From Adlercreutzia sp910585575 (lineage in GTDB: Bacteria > Actinomycetota > Coriobacteriia > Coriobacteriales > Eggerthellaceae): a DNA stretch of 64,000 nt. The notes under the pieces are model-generated. The model had not been told where the DNA came from and searched no databases. It worked only from the letters and a program-made list of their open reading frames with translations. Of this stretch, positions 21,001-24,458 are shown piece by piece; positions within the stretch are counted from its first letter, which is position 1; each line of letters starts with the position of its first letter. A program made the position numbers and the translations under genes. The stretch lies in NCBI RefSeq assembly GCF_951801035.1, contig NZ_CATOKT010000004.1; one strand, written 5' to 3'.

Positions 21001-23821
21001 CCGTTAACGTTGAGGCACCAGGAAGCAATTGGTACAGCTTCTCACTACTCGTACCTTTATAGCGAACGTACCAAGTGCCAGAAAGGCCAGTATTGAGGGG
21101 GCCCGTCTCCTCATCGGTCATCTCTTCTGCGGTATACCAGTTGTTGCCATCCTGCGAGAAATCGTAACGATTGATGGCATCGGTGTCGGGAAAGTAGGCC
21201 AAGCGCTGGTGGTCGTTTTTGAACTTCACCTGGTTTTCAGGTACCAGCTGAGCTTTCTCCCACTCATCAACGCTGAGCGTTTCCTTGGAGCCCTTGGCAT
21301 CGAAGTAAAGGTAGGGAATATCTAAGCGGAAGATAACGGCCTGATCGCGGCGCTCGTCCATCTCATATATTTCAGACTTACCTAGATAGCCCGATTTGTA
21401 CGTAGGGTTCGGCTGCAGGCTCATGTACACCTGCTCCGATGTTTTGATCATCACCGTATTGGTAGTGTTGGGCACCGGCGTACCGTTGCCGATATGCAGG
21501 TTCGGATCCAAGTAGGTATCGGGCAGCTTGTCCACGCGGTCGTTGGCGAAGGGCATGATGCCGGTCATGGAGGTGAGCAGGAAATCGAAGCCCGTTACCG
21601 AGTCGTACAGCTGCGCCGGCGCGCTTTCGGGATGCTCCACGTAGTTGGCCGCGGGCTCTTCGGGCTCGGCCGGCTCTTCGGGCTGGTTGGCCTCGGCCGG
21701 CGGCTCGGGCAGATCGGCCCCCTGGGGCTCGTCGGCGGGCTGGTCGCCCTGGGCCGGCTGATCGCCCTCGGGCTCGTCGGTGCTTGCGGGCTGGTTGCCC
21801 TCGCCACCGATGGTGGGCAGACCGGGCAGCTGGGGCTGATCGGTTGGCTGAGCAGGCTCTTCTTCGGCCTTCTGCTGGGCCTCGACCTCTTCGTCGGTCA
21901 TGAAGGCCTCGCCGTACTCGGCGGCCTGGAAGGCTGTCTCGATATCAAAGGACTCGGCGTACACCGTGTTGTCGCCGGCGGCCACTGCGGCCACCTGCAC
22001 ATCGAAATGCGCCTTCACCAGCTGAGACTTGTCCGCGTTGCCCTCGAAGGCCACGGTGTTTTCCGCATAGGGAGCAGCCACATACAGCGTACGGCTCTGA
22101 CCAGCGTCGATATGACCGTCCTTACCGGAGCGCGACAACTGGATGCGGCCCTCTTCGGTAACAGAGTAGGGCAGCGCCTCCAGGCCCAGGGCCTCAACGG
22201 TAGAGGCCTTCAGGGGGTTGATGGAGGCAATTTCCTCGTCGGACAGGCCGGTAACATCCAGCACCATGACGCCGCCCTTACCGGGCACGCCCACGAAGGT
22301 GTTGTCCTCGCGCGTTTTCTTGGAGGTATCGACTTCGCCCTTGGAGCGGTTGGCCTCGGGCTGGTCGTCCTTGTTCATCTTGTAGGCCATGAGAGTTTCC
22401 AGGCCCAGACCGCCCTTGCCCTGATAGTCGGCCGGGAAGAACGCGCCCAAAGCCACGGCCGTAGCGTCGGGGGCCTTCTCGGGCACCGCGTAGGCAATAA
22501 GCTGAGTCAGGTAGCCCGTGCCGCGGCCGTCGGCCGTGCGAGGCATAGCGGCGGACAGCGGCTTCACAGCCAGGTTCGCCTTGGCATCGCTGGTTTCGTT
22601 GACCAGGGCGTACATGCCGGCGCTGCCACGCTTCACGTTACCGTACTGGGGCTTGGCGCCCTCCTCGGCGCCCGTGAAGGAGTGGTATTCGTATCCGTAG
22701 TAGACGGATACGGGAGCACCTTCAGGTGCTCCGCCCACGAAGCCCAGCTGTACCTGGGGAAGCGCCACGTTGGCGTCGAGCTTGCCGCCGTTGGCGTCGT
22801 AGCGCAACACCAGGCGGCCAGACACGCCGGCCTTCAGGTCGTCGGCGGAAAGCTGCAGGTACTGACCGTCATGCTCTTGCCACAACGACCAGCCGGCCGG
22901 CAGGGCGTCGGCGAACACGGCAGCGCGCATGGCGCCCTTCACCGTGGCTGCATCGGCAGCGGCGGTGGCAGCGGCGGTCTGGGCGTCTTTCAGCGAGGTG
23001 GCGGCATTGTCGGCCTTGGCGATGGCGCGCGAAGCCTCGTTGGCCAGGGCCGTGCGCAGTTTCCATTCTTCCTGAGAGTAGGTGGTGGCTACGTTGCCCT
23101 CGTCGTCGGTGTACAGGTACGGAGCCTCAATGGTGAACACGAAGCGATCGCCCTCGCGGGAGCCGGCAATGAAGCCGCCCTCCAGGCTGGCGTCCAAGTT
23201 GCCCAGCTCGAAGTTGGCGCGCGCCTTGGTGCCCTTCACGTACAGGCCCTGGGCGCCGCTGTAGGGAACGCCGGAAATGATGAGGTTGGGACGCACGCGC
23301 GAAGCCAGGTCGGCCTTCTTGGTTTCCTTCGCCTGATCGGCGTCGACCGTTACCTGGGGGAGCACTTCGGTAGCGGACGTGAGCTTCTGGGGCACCAGCG
23401 AGGCCAGCACCTTCTGGTCGAGCGCGGCGCCCTGCACCGTGGTGGCCCAGGCCGTCTTCTCGTCTTCGGCGGCCTTCTGACGCGCCTCTTCCTCAGCGGC
23501 CTTGGCGGCCTCTTCCTGATCGGCCGTGTCGGCCATGGGCGTGGCGTTGTCAGCCAGCTCGTCGGCGTAGGAGGTCAGGGCCGTGGCGTCGAACATCGTC
23601 AGCGCCAGCAGCAGCGACAGGCACACCGACAAAACCTTCGTCCACGTTTTCGCGGCAAAGGAGTTTATCGGCGCCGGGGCAGCCGGCACCTCCGTATGCC
23701 AATGGGCTTGGGAGTCGTAGGCGTTTTCACGCTGACGGTCGCTGCGCCCCTTCGCAAAGGCGCCCGCCAGGCCTCCCTTATTCGTGGCGTTTCCACGATT
23801 ATTTTGCGTATTGTGTTCCAT
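1..23821 (-). CDS. Giant secreted surface protein, 3' end outside window (at least 7,940 codons)
   Basis: One frame is open from ATG 23821 to the left edge with no stop. GGAG lies 7 nt before the ATG. Residues 36-97 form an extended leader: HWHTEV at 40-45, a hydrophobic segment at about 61-77 and a possible cleavage site near TSYA (86). Residues 375-1110 contain a module repeated at about 585-residue spacing (GYEY at 376 and GYKY at 960; DV-x-x-L-[ST]-D-x-EI at 522 and 1107). A Pro/Glu/Gln linker spans about 650-727. DUF11-like segments (for example VTYTID near 1274, YVEYRLYV near 3747, IELYFDV near 4660) suggest a beta-sandwich stalk. About 5,090-5,800 resemble four or so SpaA/CnaB-type repeats (LPKGTYF, LAPGTYRL, LEAGTYTL), followed by an Ala/acidic stretch to about 6,015. 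Composition is rich in Tyr, Asn, Asp, Gly and Thr. The C-terminal anchor is not visible. An adhesin or surface-fibre role is inferred; no enzyme motif was recognised. Confidence 0.9.
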   Translation of the reverse strand, partial: MEHNTQNNRGNATNKGGLAGAFAKGRSDRQRENAYDSQAHWHTEVPAAPAPINSFAAKTWTKVLSVCLSLLLALTMFDATALTSYADELADNATPMADTADQEEAAKAAEEEARQKAAEDEKTAWATTVQGAALDQKVLASLVPQKLTSATEVLPQVTVDADQAKETKKADLASRVRPNLIISGVPYSGAQGLYVKGTKARANFELGNLDASLEGGFIAGSREGDRFVFTIEAPYLYTDDEGNVATTYSQEEWKLRTALANEASRAIAKADNAATSLKDAQTAAATAAADAATVKGAMRAAVFADALPAGWSLWQEHDGQYLQLSADDLKAGVSGRLVLRYDANGGKLDANVALPQVQLGFVGGAPEGAPVSVYYGYEYHSFTGAEEGAKPQYGNVKRGSAGMYALVNETSDAKANLAVKPLSAAMPRTADGRGTGYLTQLIAYAVPEKAPDATAVALGAFFPADYQGKGGLGLETLMAYKMNKDDQPEANRSKGEVDTSKKTREDNTFVGVPGKGGVMVLDVTGLSDEEIASINPLKASTVEALGLEALPYSVTEEGRIQLSRSGKDGHIDAGQSRTLYVAAPYAENTVAFEGNADKSQLVKAHFDVQVAAVAAGDNTVYAESFDIETAFQAAEYGEAFMTDEEVEAQQKAEEEPAQPTDQPQLPGLPTIGGEGNQPASTDEPEGDQPAQGDQPADEPQGADLPEPPAEANQPEEPAEPEEPAANYVEHPESAPAQLYDSVTGFDFLLTSMTGIMPFANDRVDKLPDTYLDPNLHIGNGTPVPNTTNTVMIKTSEQVYMSLQPNPTYKSGYLGKSEIYEMDERRDQAVIFRLDIPYLYFDAKGSKETLSVDEWEKAQLVPENQVKFKNDHQRLAYFPDTDAINRYDFSQDGNNWYTAEEMTDEETGPLNTGLSGTWYVRYKGTSSEKLYQLLPGASTLTGQVRFVGTVPDNTGATILLGYKYQTLTNADGTEKVGYSPTEVEPGRPRAQGASNVLRATFIQTNLKWELTNRSMNTPVLWDQYNYAVYKVQVENTSDTRDSEIDFLNYVLMFDAATGSTPGIRAEDLLTWKQKNGTGAFNKNDNVAYDEKSAMYIGKPKQGGALVYDVSKLTDDEINQIDFVDFSNVKDFGLQELAYGTGGKAGQIAVDIREEDMPYGKHLFSHTDKANLSVSPTYTPPEDESNVHTLLVAMPYTTNYGSGDKDLPTAKLKTYATVNFGNRGYDKDGNSNDYQWMEEKQTISKFANPKNEVTLAKSAKHISTGALAERQDAPLGEMVTYTIDSINNKSNTPLFGVDAKATYGPELSDQLPHGFQLSGITIRVNASEESQMVGEGDEAHRSAALSDWYDTTKNNGVIQFQVKDKSNNVSWVNLDAALTEVERAADDSYALYRVGTVDTVRGGIAQMLRAKKIGEIPGRKYTFKDGEIEAVFTGVFRVLFKHQLPTDTKVSSSIDVTGLMMERVSNGTSGRYDNYADITYGERRWSAQNNKFNQPKVTTRPVMAAFAPKNPVPLNVDKVFSMYDGSGTTDSNMAKEADSRNALVKQPNAGYRFRFGNESESRMAPAVITIGPIPDGMRRLTDASGNTVLDPTTPRKNMFVASKIKLGPGFFGDNAVAPIEKITLGYYATNNTGDVLRRTKEVSVSSFKPEYKDGVATGNYYLDLEPLGIAYLLDVQINLEEFSKSKTVEQAQAMVEIIGTPDEVGDITVSSYFRTDYENANSNLGKGDSATLHSMYVPIAPAVSASYGYIDAAGNNQASAVPYRWGDMEDEIAYFRYNLTNDSNYSISDFDTDLLVNNLTKANDGTRDVWRGFLTRSIVVPGFKYGAVAVLDSEGNPMQDETTHQPITETRWYYQYGEISSIDVFDQHNATGTIMKDEKEVAPNKSYDIVAALKKLGASGGSVDMGDGSTLVMDAAKGTLTLKVATNGLVNGTVSAGASEKAPVKMVRVRYSKVNDHATGSNAPVVYLYGRADSHTNVSTNIRGFATTASYGPDMMLPIGKRMSGNTNLMAGGTTMTFGTFGSSIDWTVTKSKNARPKLGTEVTGAANTAVEVANYSDGNAYTFTMKNAGYNRADDTTLSVNIDDLSPYLKDPVNDVQGFKTRTVTLNDALFNFGTTVRQDNDPSKLGSALLGATFYFRDVKDEGGTKTAVAKGKTVELTLAQLQALYTANKQADNTFELDMTTGDFADCADLYLERIEFNYSEVDPHFAAGQKHVNAANNRDVKVKLTGKVNHWYNNKFSEGTISGQNAPIEYSKVRATAQVLQTAPLDHPNNKNSAQAYFKVYFPALALHTYGQYGPNFNDYMNKHAVGDGNCSDGSRTVMGIPYDRDFKLWANLYNERSVSTLDDLDVTLQLPLEYESALQLDGSSKSDYTGFHTTRVTVNAELFETFKRGTVGSIVFTGYDEGAGANTKPAVTVELFPDPDYRASSRTPVPAEEALPDYFVDAKGNQYTFNDEGDFVIEEKTLREWGIKNLKTVKLSSWQDMAVDHSSNKSEQNVVFEGFSDQNFDTSKYLTATTENYLLKLRGANMIPGMLGTPVTRADRSQIYLSKMYFDTINRAGLYDSNASGTTNAPGAGHRFSQYTYGSWDNCHSHHNSSYASNGEYNYALDVGYKSQVSLLADFRQVNTQYNEYGPENTCHTEQGPWSSYNFSGRNLYFVGAETYNTGMVLHMTQTMPNNYFDSYYLKIRRQAAQYVDKLTVTYSDGKKMEIQGDEIKALLAGTDADSVQKDYDSKQYFRVNLLARDANDEPVKSFGDDNGAGSYRHPINDYENVTVTPGSPKFTVTKVEYDIRINQHQFATGENRYISGQGDWTESDTANAKVRQPDYGSWFGKTYKSIEDIVNQMSFEVNGRMYTETTTAGMNMYVDTSLEVGGTNSGNNRPGHVALTRSDTPERHANDRYASAWSYQDYHRTGDYWHHYDGVAYMRHLRSRTNVVARTDGNYTMEGINWGGKDQTQLNDYDNYVSGTSHALFGGDVNFATSFYRHTIYRGIYSGDQSYTSTWGSDTYYPNDWGWNYTSFADKVNIGDTLPWCQPDEDLGYYGFLSTGLQVKAGVLNHLRSYDRATITFTTKKWHATEDLNTDGFAIFEQEAEGRTFQLRQDGLYEKNGETWNKISNEGLAFLTAGGTAGSGGYIQFSRPDEEPHKEIIDYKAANGNRMVTIPLDTNEFIATYDMNLGPYNGNGDITGEHTGLSVDRDGNSGVIDIRLLGRPYIYKGQKHPAYKLASGKHDSCGDVVDARNHVSSRSYNFKDLSTPIGSYTAQSFSGVHPGHTDWKSSSNASIEHRNRDTAYFLGYLIPYGYHSWLSVNRNGDNYHSLNRPDVPDYQADNLTPNVVRYETRFRNINDVNEGVDDENRAAHISQVRLRTSWNPAFTQPVTGGADSLRVQKVYVPAQFVPVGTHSRDDNWFRAQDFQFTVYHVQLGTTATVRLSWNDMINLGILSGTVSGSGTSATFTSNTNASSVYPGCFVIDIEKYLRMTEVKQANADKSTDELFKLFADEFGANLAGYTLAAGQTEADAKKHVVDLVQAGIVGHYAATGKTNTLGGAFEADPSVNLTYAAPYVTSAQFLFVSPHSNREKPATMLDSGQWLGANRSRNNEDYQNNFAFAYDGVYADREVEDFRTAAETGNDPVKGNWNYWSTPTFDKQGNGFGGMRMTTGLTVSDVVTRDPNKKSIVRHEDNTRQYDLSHRLGVLTTDMQRGKKVQMNGTTTSIFAYDADSKSATSPVSYNPDATTGTNGSGIPNGDLYAGDYVEYRLYVGAGSQKVRTDLTNSGSDAGTPFELDPLPLQHVDARFEVGKGQRIVGWEVEKYYDSTKKKWVDNNSAAQGSGAVLPVTAKLTQADGSGAINVDPQVDLSRATAGEGDGRTFGTGDEQYDQNRNLVFSIGDAYTATKNNANATSQIDPGRGVWIRVITQMTDEWEEDEAYNDEANQTNRNDEPSYKGKSLRANFYAVAAPLHGYTQYRCYNNDGSGGGNNKATADFASDADEIGYIRGAHSTGNGVADNCVANDSTLLKYSFITKADERTVRFDGYNQLAAHDHSNVVFHTHVKEKPGDENDANRVAITPEFWDWETKKLNPTSASGQPANADGNRMRLRLTNIRNSTWHEATMTVTVSFMRGVNGTGTVQGSYNDSTQGFDAYGNPAGKRFFELTRKPTYTADETIEELGYPRADVTDNAEWNNTTPAKRLGLSSTASDAARSRALLPGSKNLTGDGVDTSAADRRPEVKIEYYVPDWNKTATPATLMLEERETITPFAVNAPTGDGAWVSYEELAARYTVGDVTEEGAQTPEGHTANGNVFRDVTGVRMTYFDLPATADGVTAFPLDDVSLLGVSRYQDTRLDNTAVGHTGGEQQNLWQPFSQADVSFTHTDKQETVIDFVDTAKSTGPTPVMVDNDPVSHDVMLTKQDEGKRKMTTIWRRTPVMRFQSQVFQSADEAAALYDANAKQKTGYIPGEQFWYKNSLTNVPKRTNVGITTLEGELYNPVFYEMIPTQYLKDEKDQTITAEYLAKHLKVSWYENYQKRGSSTWVSNNDVYAKRTNGMKLIVEPVADYNLPDYGGAMIYNNTYVTTGGGHGDYFADLDPRGTLTEGDASKKVSQETTFTLFKISWIPVGQELPKGAAEVSRVENAGDQGGSIVDDALQYDRPIDEIMPDSTRMEVGDRIELYFDVYASVDNLPQVYQRQGITDDRLNVATGTTGMEPAYFPRVGEYYYTDYWHEGSGWTGHVSPLGNNGDAYTGTAWTDQSVRDSWGAFRFATENVYMDMDYLMLDSAFSGDKPEQTDTWEMFDGSYTYIPGEGNSYGQYSTGWNINGWGINGMGMYAYPYNSGNGSDRNYHTNIQTTGAATDNYSLGYLLDTDMKVSNNKQVTRYTPRPKPGTKASVENQLPSDTHYVWWYDSSNSHNTGGSSQNSENALTNGASALENRHRFVRDWYAYVTKPRVNATADDDRWESTTPLVWSETRLHLQKAWLATSSRFISGSTATAGSGVSDYETRRYYSSEDTHAGWQPANYDYSGEHYRDHRGVMLGQYTTALQYNQDFVSELIAYNYGDRNLDGVEFTYVMPRGVEPILDGTVTDIPTEGDDDLEENVVSYKGQVSLRVDADGLEEPIIVDVVNATGNVAIENFELTPNTTMVLGGDDFTLPEGDYWIVIKSVGTTPEGLPFQEGEYTYRVLVAGEDGKQKVEERTTKWKPLSFHITAHESMVEANPSETTGEDGEKVSTGIVASVDAATKDEKKKVYAENGTPVRLSKYEGPVNADGTNADGVAVITIGKKNYIKDEAGKFVSCTEEGRYVEVNVYDSEVPSQVSGSLSLNRIEVKSPVSVTLHAEGASPEAPGTVAIVSMTEQKTSEPKVDEEGNPVTDEEGNPVMEEKVTYVEGPVVEGYEAVPVAANGKVQVAELPRGHYGIKVTSSPQMSSELGGGLGYTTPAGADHFYVVGLGDPIEREYTLEHIWDASPVNLTVSAYGADTPAYVVIRTEGGDVVDPATGQVVLPAEGEETVDETAYRIPVTKDAKTLLATLPKGTYFAQMVQAPTMAYTYTISEPEYDKNGQPTGNEIEVEKNGTWDFIAPAEVSYFEADGHGTVIDLAMECTLAEAPAVVAGQSTVRIDIAAAGVAASDTAKYSLSRVKIVGEGESAVATEEQMVQRASVGLGRPVFLKSLAPGTYRLRLVESPKLADGTTFALPADPIEFVVEDGGAAVDLSLTLEPGANAGQVTVTAPTDTATFVDGAEFTFHVEDASGAVVPVQGADGQPAERRTMKVVDETVLGTLEAGTYTLVIDEQSWSDKPYLWSTAFTVDGTGAVTVFKVTAKDTAEVRTASLAGGFAAFALACLDEASALIEEATGLSTDADGAAAPDAALPASLTGTDTVLAQATGAVDEAAAEAVETADLFQVTAASAESDAAMQAVTPTMPAVAEDGETAEETPNGEFFDAADQAAIAEALSRGLAEVSSVEDDASADESVAASVPTDGVGSPTAFYDAEAEEGTAPSEGTVDTNDLEKLATQIKPQAFLLKKTTAVGGNYSQDPYAATEWIDISDLLELEVVQTPTSAFADYYAPSAMQDPGRSSVAATANTDKNTYTAVAAEGSTNHSISYRDSSQPWVLKIKVKQDLAKWFGRNIDGRTWDAADPDVVRRGGAYAQYAKAIEDALKGNGGYQIKVNIPSHVFGNNENEGWFDRVLTRPWDRPAEEGGVTGQDKGKGQEPSRSSAYYQIYDYDHFEGLAKDRTRNMQPFGMDYKYTLQRYYRTRTGETQLAGSPNMPAVNGWTVQNNTVRTTEPTDTATVVDPMGKAAANLDFWKKAYKDETTDGPVLYAQTGTNAVMRKPVVRVWNSISLPDVLGGNQEDGTITDGVGSTSANYYMEAETDTRQVNVHVENRFWWDAFARHYADNNWRGWVINENRWATYSKLGGQMGDLVLPVVTVVLPYGITPVHRETRKPYGQWADQTQEFLYEDWDIAQSTNASWGNAGEVNQNESLEWLKENFTATVTYEKVEADATQYPASQINTENYRFVVRFLPKGDDLNNDPATEQRILSHQMDTFKFSVAMTSEPEWAELPAHKEAARTTESIRTYVTSAMTGYKSLIDNNISHPSCGADPYTVGAPARFRGAGDWRQRDVRLDAVSASYATRWGDSSSWGSIGHNTTNHLGTAYYGDAHGWDAYRYQWEYDNVFSGNYTYSHNGCYIQSNGQWYHRSHWWNTMEFVSRLPYNFYNAGTQTNDQVQYNHLTGYFGTYTEQGGSTRPGAATVPLAGPAGNRGMNVSEYNFRTQYGLSTETTNNLNNNKQDETGALTTDSTNSAAAKTEKFATRADGKQATHVDGGVFAASKLRLKTPTLGSDYKIQNTPTDKPTDSTVAGGNLTDSEALPLPGTEKGALLGNTQADAKEGTFEYDDEMWFSATFRNSIIGNKNASGQQGKEGALQHAKLVFSVYLPEQVTFYNQQKLMNLGEVVNPNQFEKLFCDYTGDDYSFYVEYTYKDRHTDTGKVKDPETGSAVYPKRETQQKKYMRLTPKQLIELGWTVRVRVQSDYDKDTYSNAAKKHTEYGKPDVDDPDDGVDADDVKSRSHAGETIVFELTPPDDANDAEFVKHNSLLSAFWDNVRADGYVGAGDVVTLKVRTRIDNLGDEESALEGLTDADGELLTYAQQLETIRSWSTQATKAYFATEDRDVAWLPRETGWSHRFAADTTATVSKDAKIFRAKKDTKGNVLYGEDGYPQVESVVDANGADEQTVTFKAGELYLKPTIEENSTAVYGVGGFNNQSPEYFQWVDEPSLVYDEAEHQDPDTQDMVPAQDYDKDGVYESGDAITRPDGTPIVRPERHMSSVSGVFKIRKPSASVRVDTGIVRVPTNDTDSTDSTQGGNNNLYVTQAINTGAAVNSFIVDWQVPLWALGSQSNENVPLNSVTTPTGKVTPDIEKVNSGVWEIPGTYEHRITNPVTGEEYVTSEGSHYFTDTGEEVGSWRIDFSKGFTQDGKTVWPYYANDDNDYLAKDGTVIDRDDYDKNKDKAAVVSRTSTVRTPINTPEAAANRAIEDKLWVLVYVRRASTNLKDKVNGYVEQNGAAYNDRENFSVPGTDADRDYFFGEDDAYDYNTAGEGDGYGWELVGYTNVGAKQNMSFSNGVAKAGTQIRQIRWVIRACDVDKNGRPIIDDDTLSHKVPVPTGFRLAVDADPDTPQSEEADQVDPHRNNTAWAKQKGGDLKANGVYNEDIIYKYVDRTLGNVNYLDMSKVYKIGPNQLYYFGEIITTRKGSGGRELSAAELAAAKRGTAPNPAVGGEDCWDRTMQGDLVVEDYQPQWVTGSSMPESMTRNAAGILGHAFISELPKVQATAPLYGVMSLTEREPGQDITLLADKSTPEVITQAVSDAMTDAGLNTTVETYAEGEDTKLEKSDSVHVNHFATVVPRYDDTKYAQFERSRAGFFRSDEKPTIKIDAKQWYFSGTANN

Positions 23822-24347
23822 GGTGTTGCTCCGTTTTTGTTCCTCGCCCTCCGACTTTCCCTGATCGAAACGACCTGAAAAGCCAGTTTGGGCATTCTGA
23901 TACAGCCGGCTGCGGACGCGTCGCCTTAAAGGCGGCGCCGACCATCACCAAACCGACCGCCGAAACCAACGCCAAGGGAGCCGCCGTGCTCGCAATGTCA
24001 TTTGAAGCACCAGTCGGGCCCGCTGCCATGGGGGTACGATCGTCGGCAATGGACTCCGTGCCCGTAACCGCCAACGACCGCGAGCTGTCACCGGCCACCG
24101 ACGCCGCCAAAGGCGTTGCGTTGTCGAGCACCGTGCTCACACGGCCCGTGCTCCCCATGCCGCCGAACACCGTGCAGGCCAAGGCGGCAACCAGGCATAA
24201 TGCCAACACTATCGTCCAGGCACGCGAGGAGAACGAGCTGAGGGGCGCCGCCGTTGCCGCAACCTCGGTATGCCAATGGGCGTTCGAATCGCAGCGCGTC
24301 GCGTCCTCACGCGATGCGCGGGATGGATATGTCGGGGCCAGTTCCAT
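23799..24347 (-). CDS. Small two-TM protein sharing the giant protein's leader
   Basis: This 182-residue protein has a hydrophobic segment at about 45-61 and a second at about 124-140, with a Ser/Thr/Ala-rich stretch between, then a basic tail. Residues 20-81 align without gaps to residues 36-97 of the giant protein, with about 31 of 62 identical, including A-HWHTEV, the Trp before the membrane segment and DNATP. The stop overlaps the giant start by 23 nt in another frame, so translational coupling is likely. No Shine-Dalgarno precedes the ATG and no other in-frame start is available; a promoter sits so that the transcript would begin at or near the ATG. Function is unknown. It could be a membrane partner of the giant protein, or a remnant of a second copy of its 5' end that gained its own stop. 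Confidence 0.75.
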   Translation of the reverse strand: MELAPTYPSRASREDATRCDSNAHWHTEVAATAAPLSSFSSRAWTIVLALCLVAALACTVFGGMGSTGRVSTVLDNATPLAASVAGDSSRSLAVTGTESIADDRTPMAAGPTGASNDIASTAAPLALVSAVGLVMVGAAFKATRPQPAVSECPNWLFRSFRSGKVGGRGTKTEQHHGTQYAK

Positions 24348-24355
24348 AGGTGCAT

Positions 24356-24383
24356 TTTTAACAATTCCGCGGACAAATGTAAA
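24356..24383 (-). promoter_or_regulatory. Candidate promoter giving a leaderless transcript
   Basis: On the minus strand TTTACA (24378-24383) and TTAAAA (24356-24361) are separated by 16 bp. The expected start of transcription falls at or within a base or two of the ATG at 24347, which fits the lack of a ribosome-binding site. It would drive the small protein and the giant gene together. Confidence 0.45.
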
Positions 24384-24398
24384 GAGAATGCGCCCGAT

Positions 24399-24430
24399 AA
24401 AAAAGGAACCCGCACGATTCGGCGGGTTCC
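24399..24430 (-). terminator. Intrinsic terminator after the foldase gene
   Basis: On the minus strand a perfect 9-bp stem (GGAACCCGC with GCGGGTTCC, 8-nt loop) is followed by six T. It lies 28 nt after the foldase stop and isolates that gene from the small-protein/giant transcription unit. Confidence 0.85.
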
Positions 24431-24458
24431 TTGGTCATGTTTTGCGGGAAGGCAGCGC

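Noticed and set aside
143..23878. Long plus-strand open frames opposite the giant gene (for example 1868-6490, 7076-11983, 12071-16066)
   Set aside because: They all lie in the same register opposite one continuous minus-strand frame, as expected from GC-rich codons, and have low-complexity Val/Gly/His-rich translations without domains.
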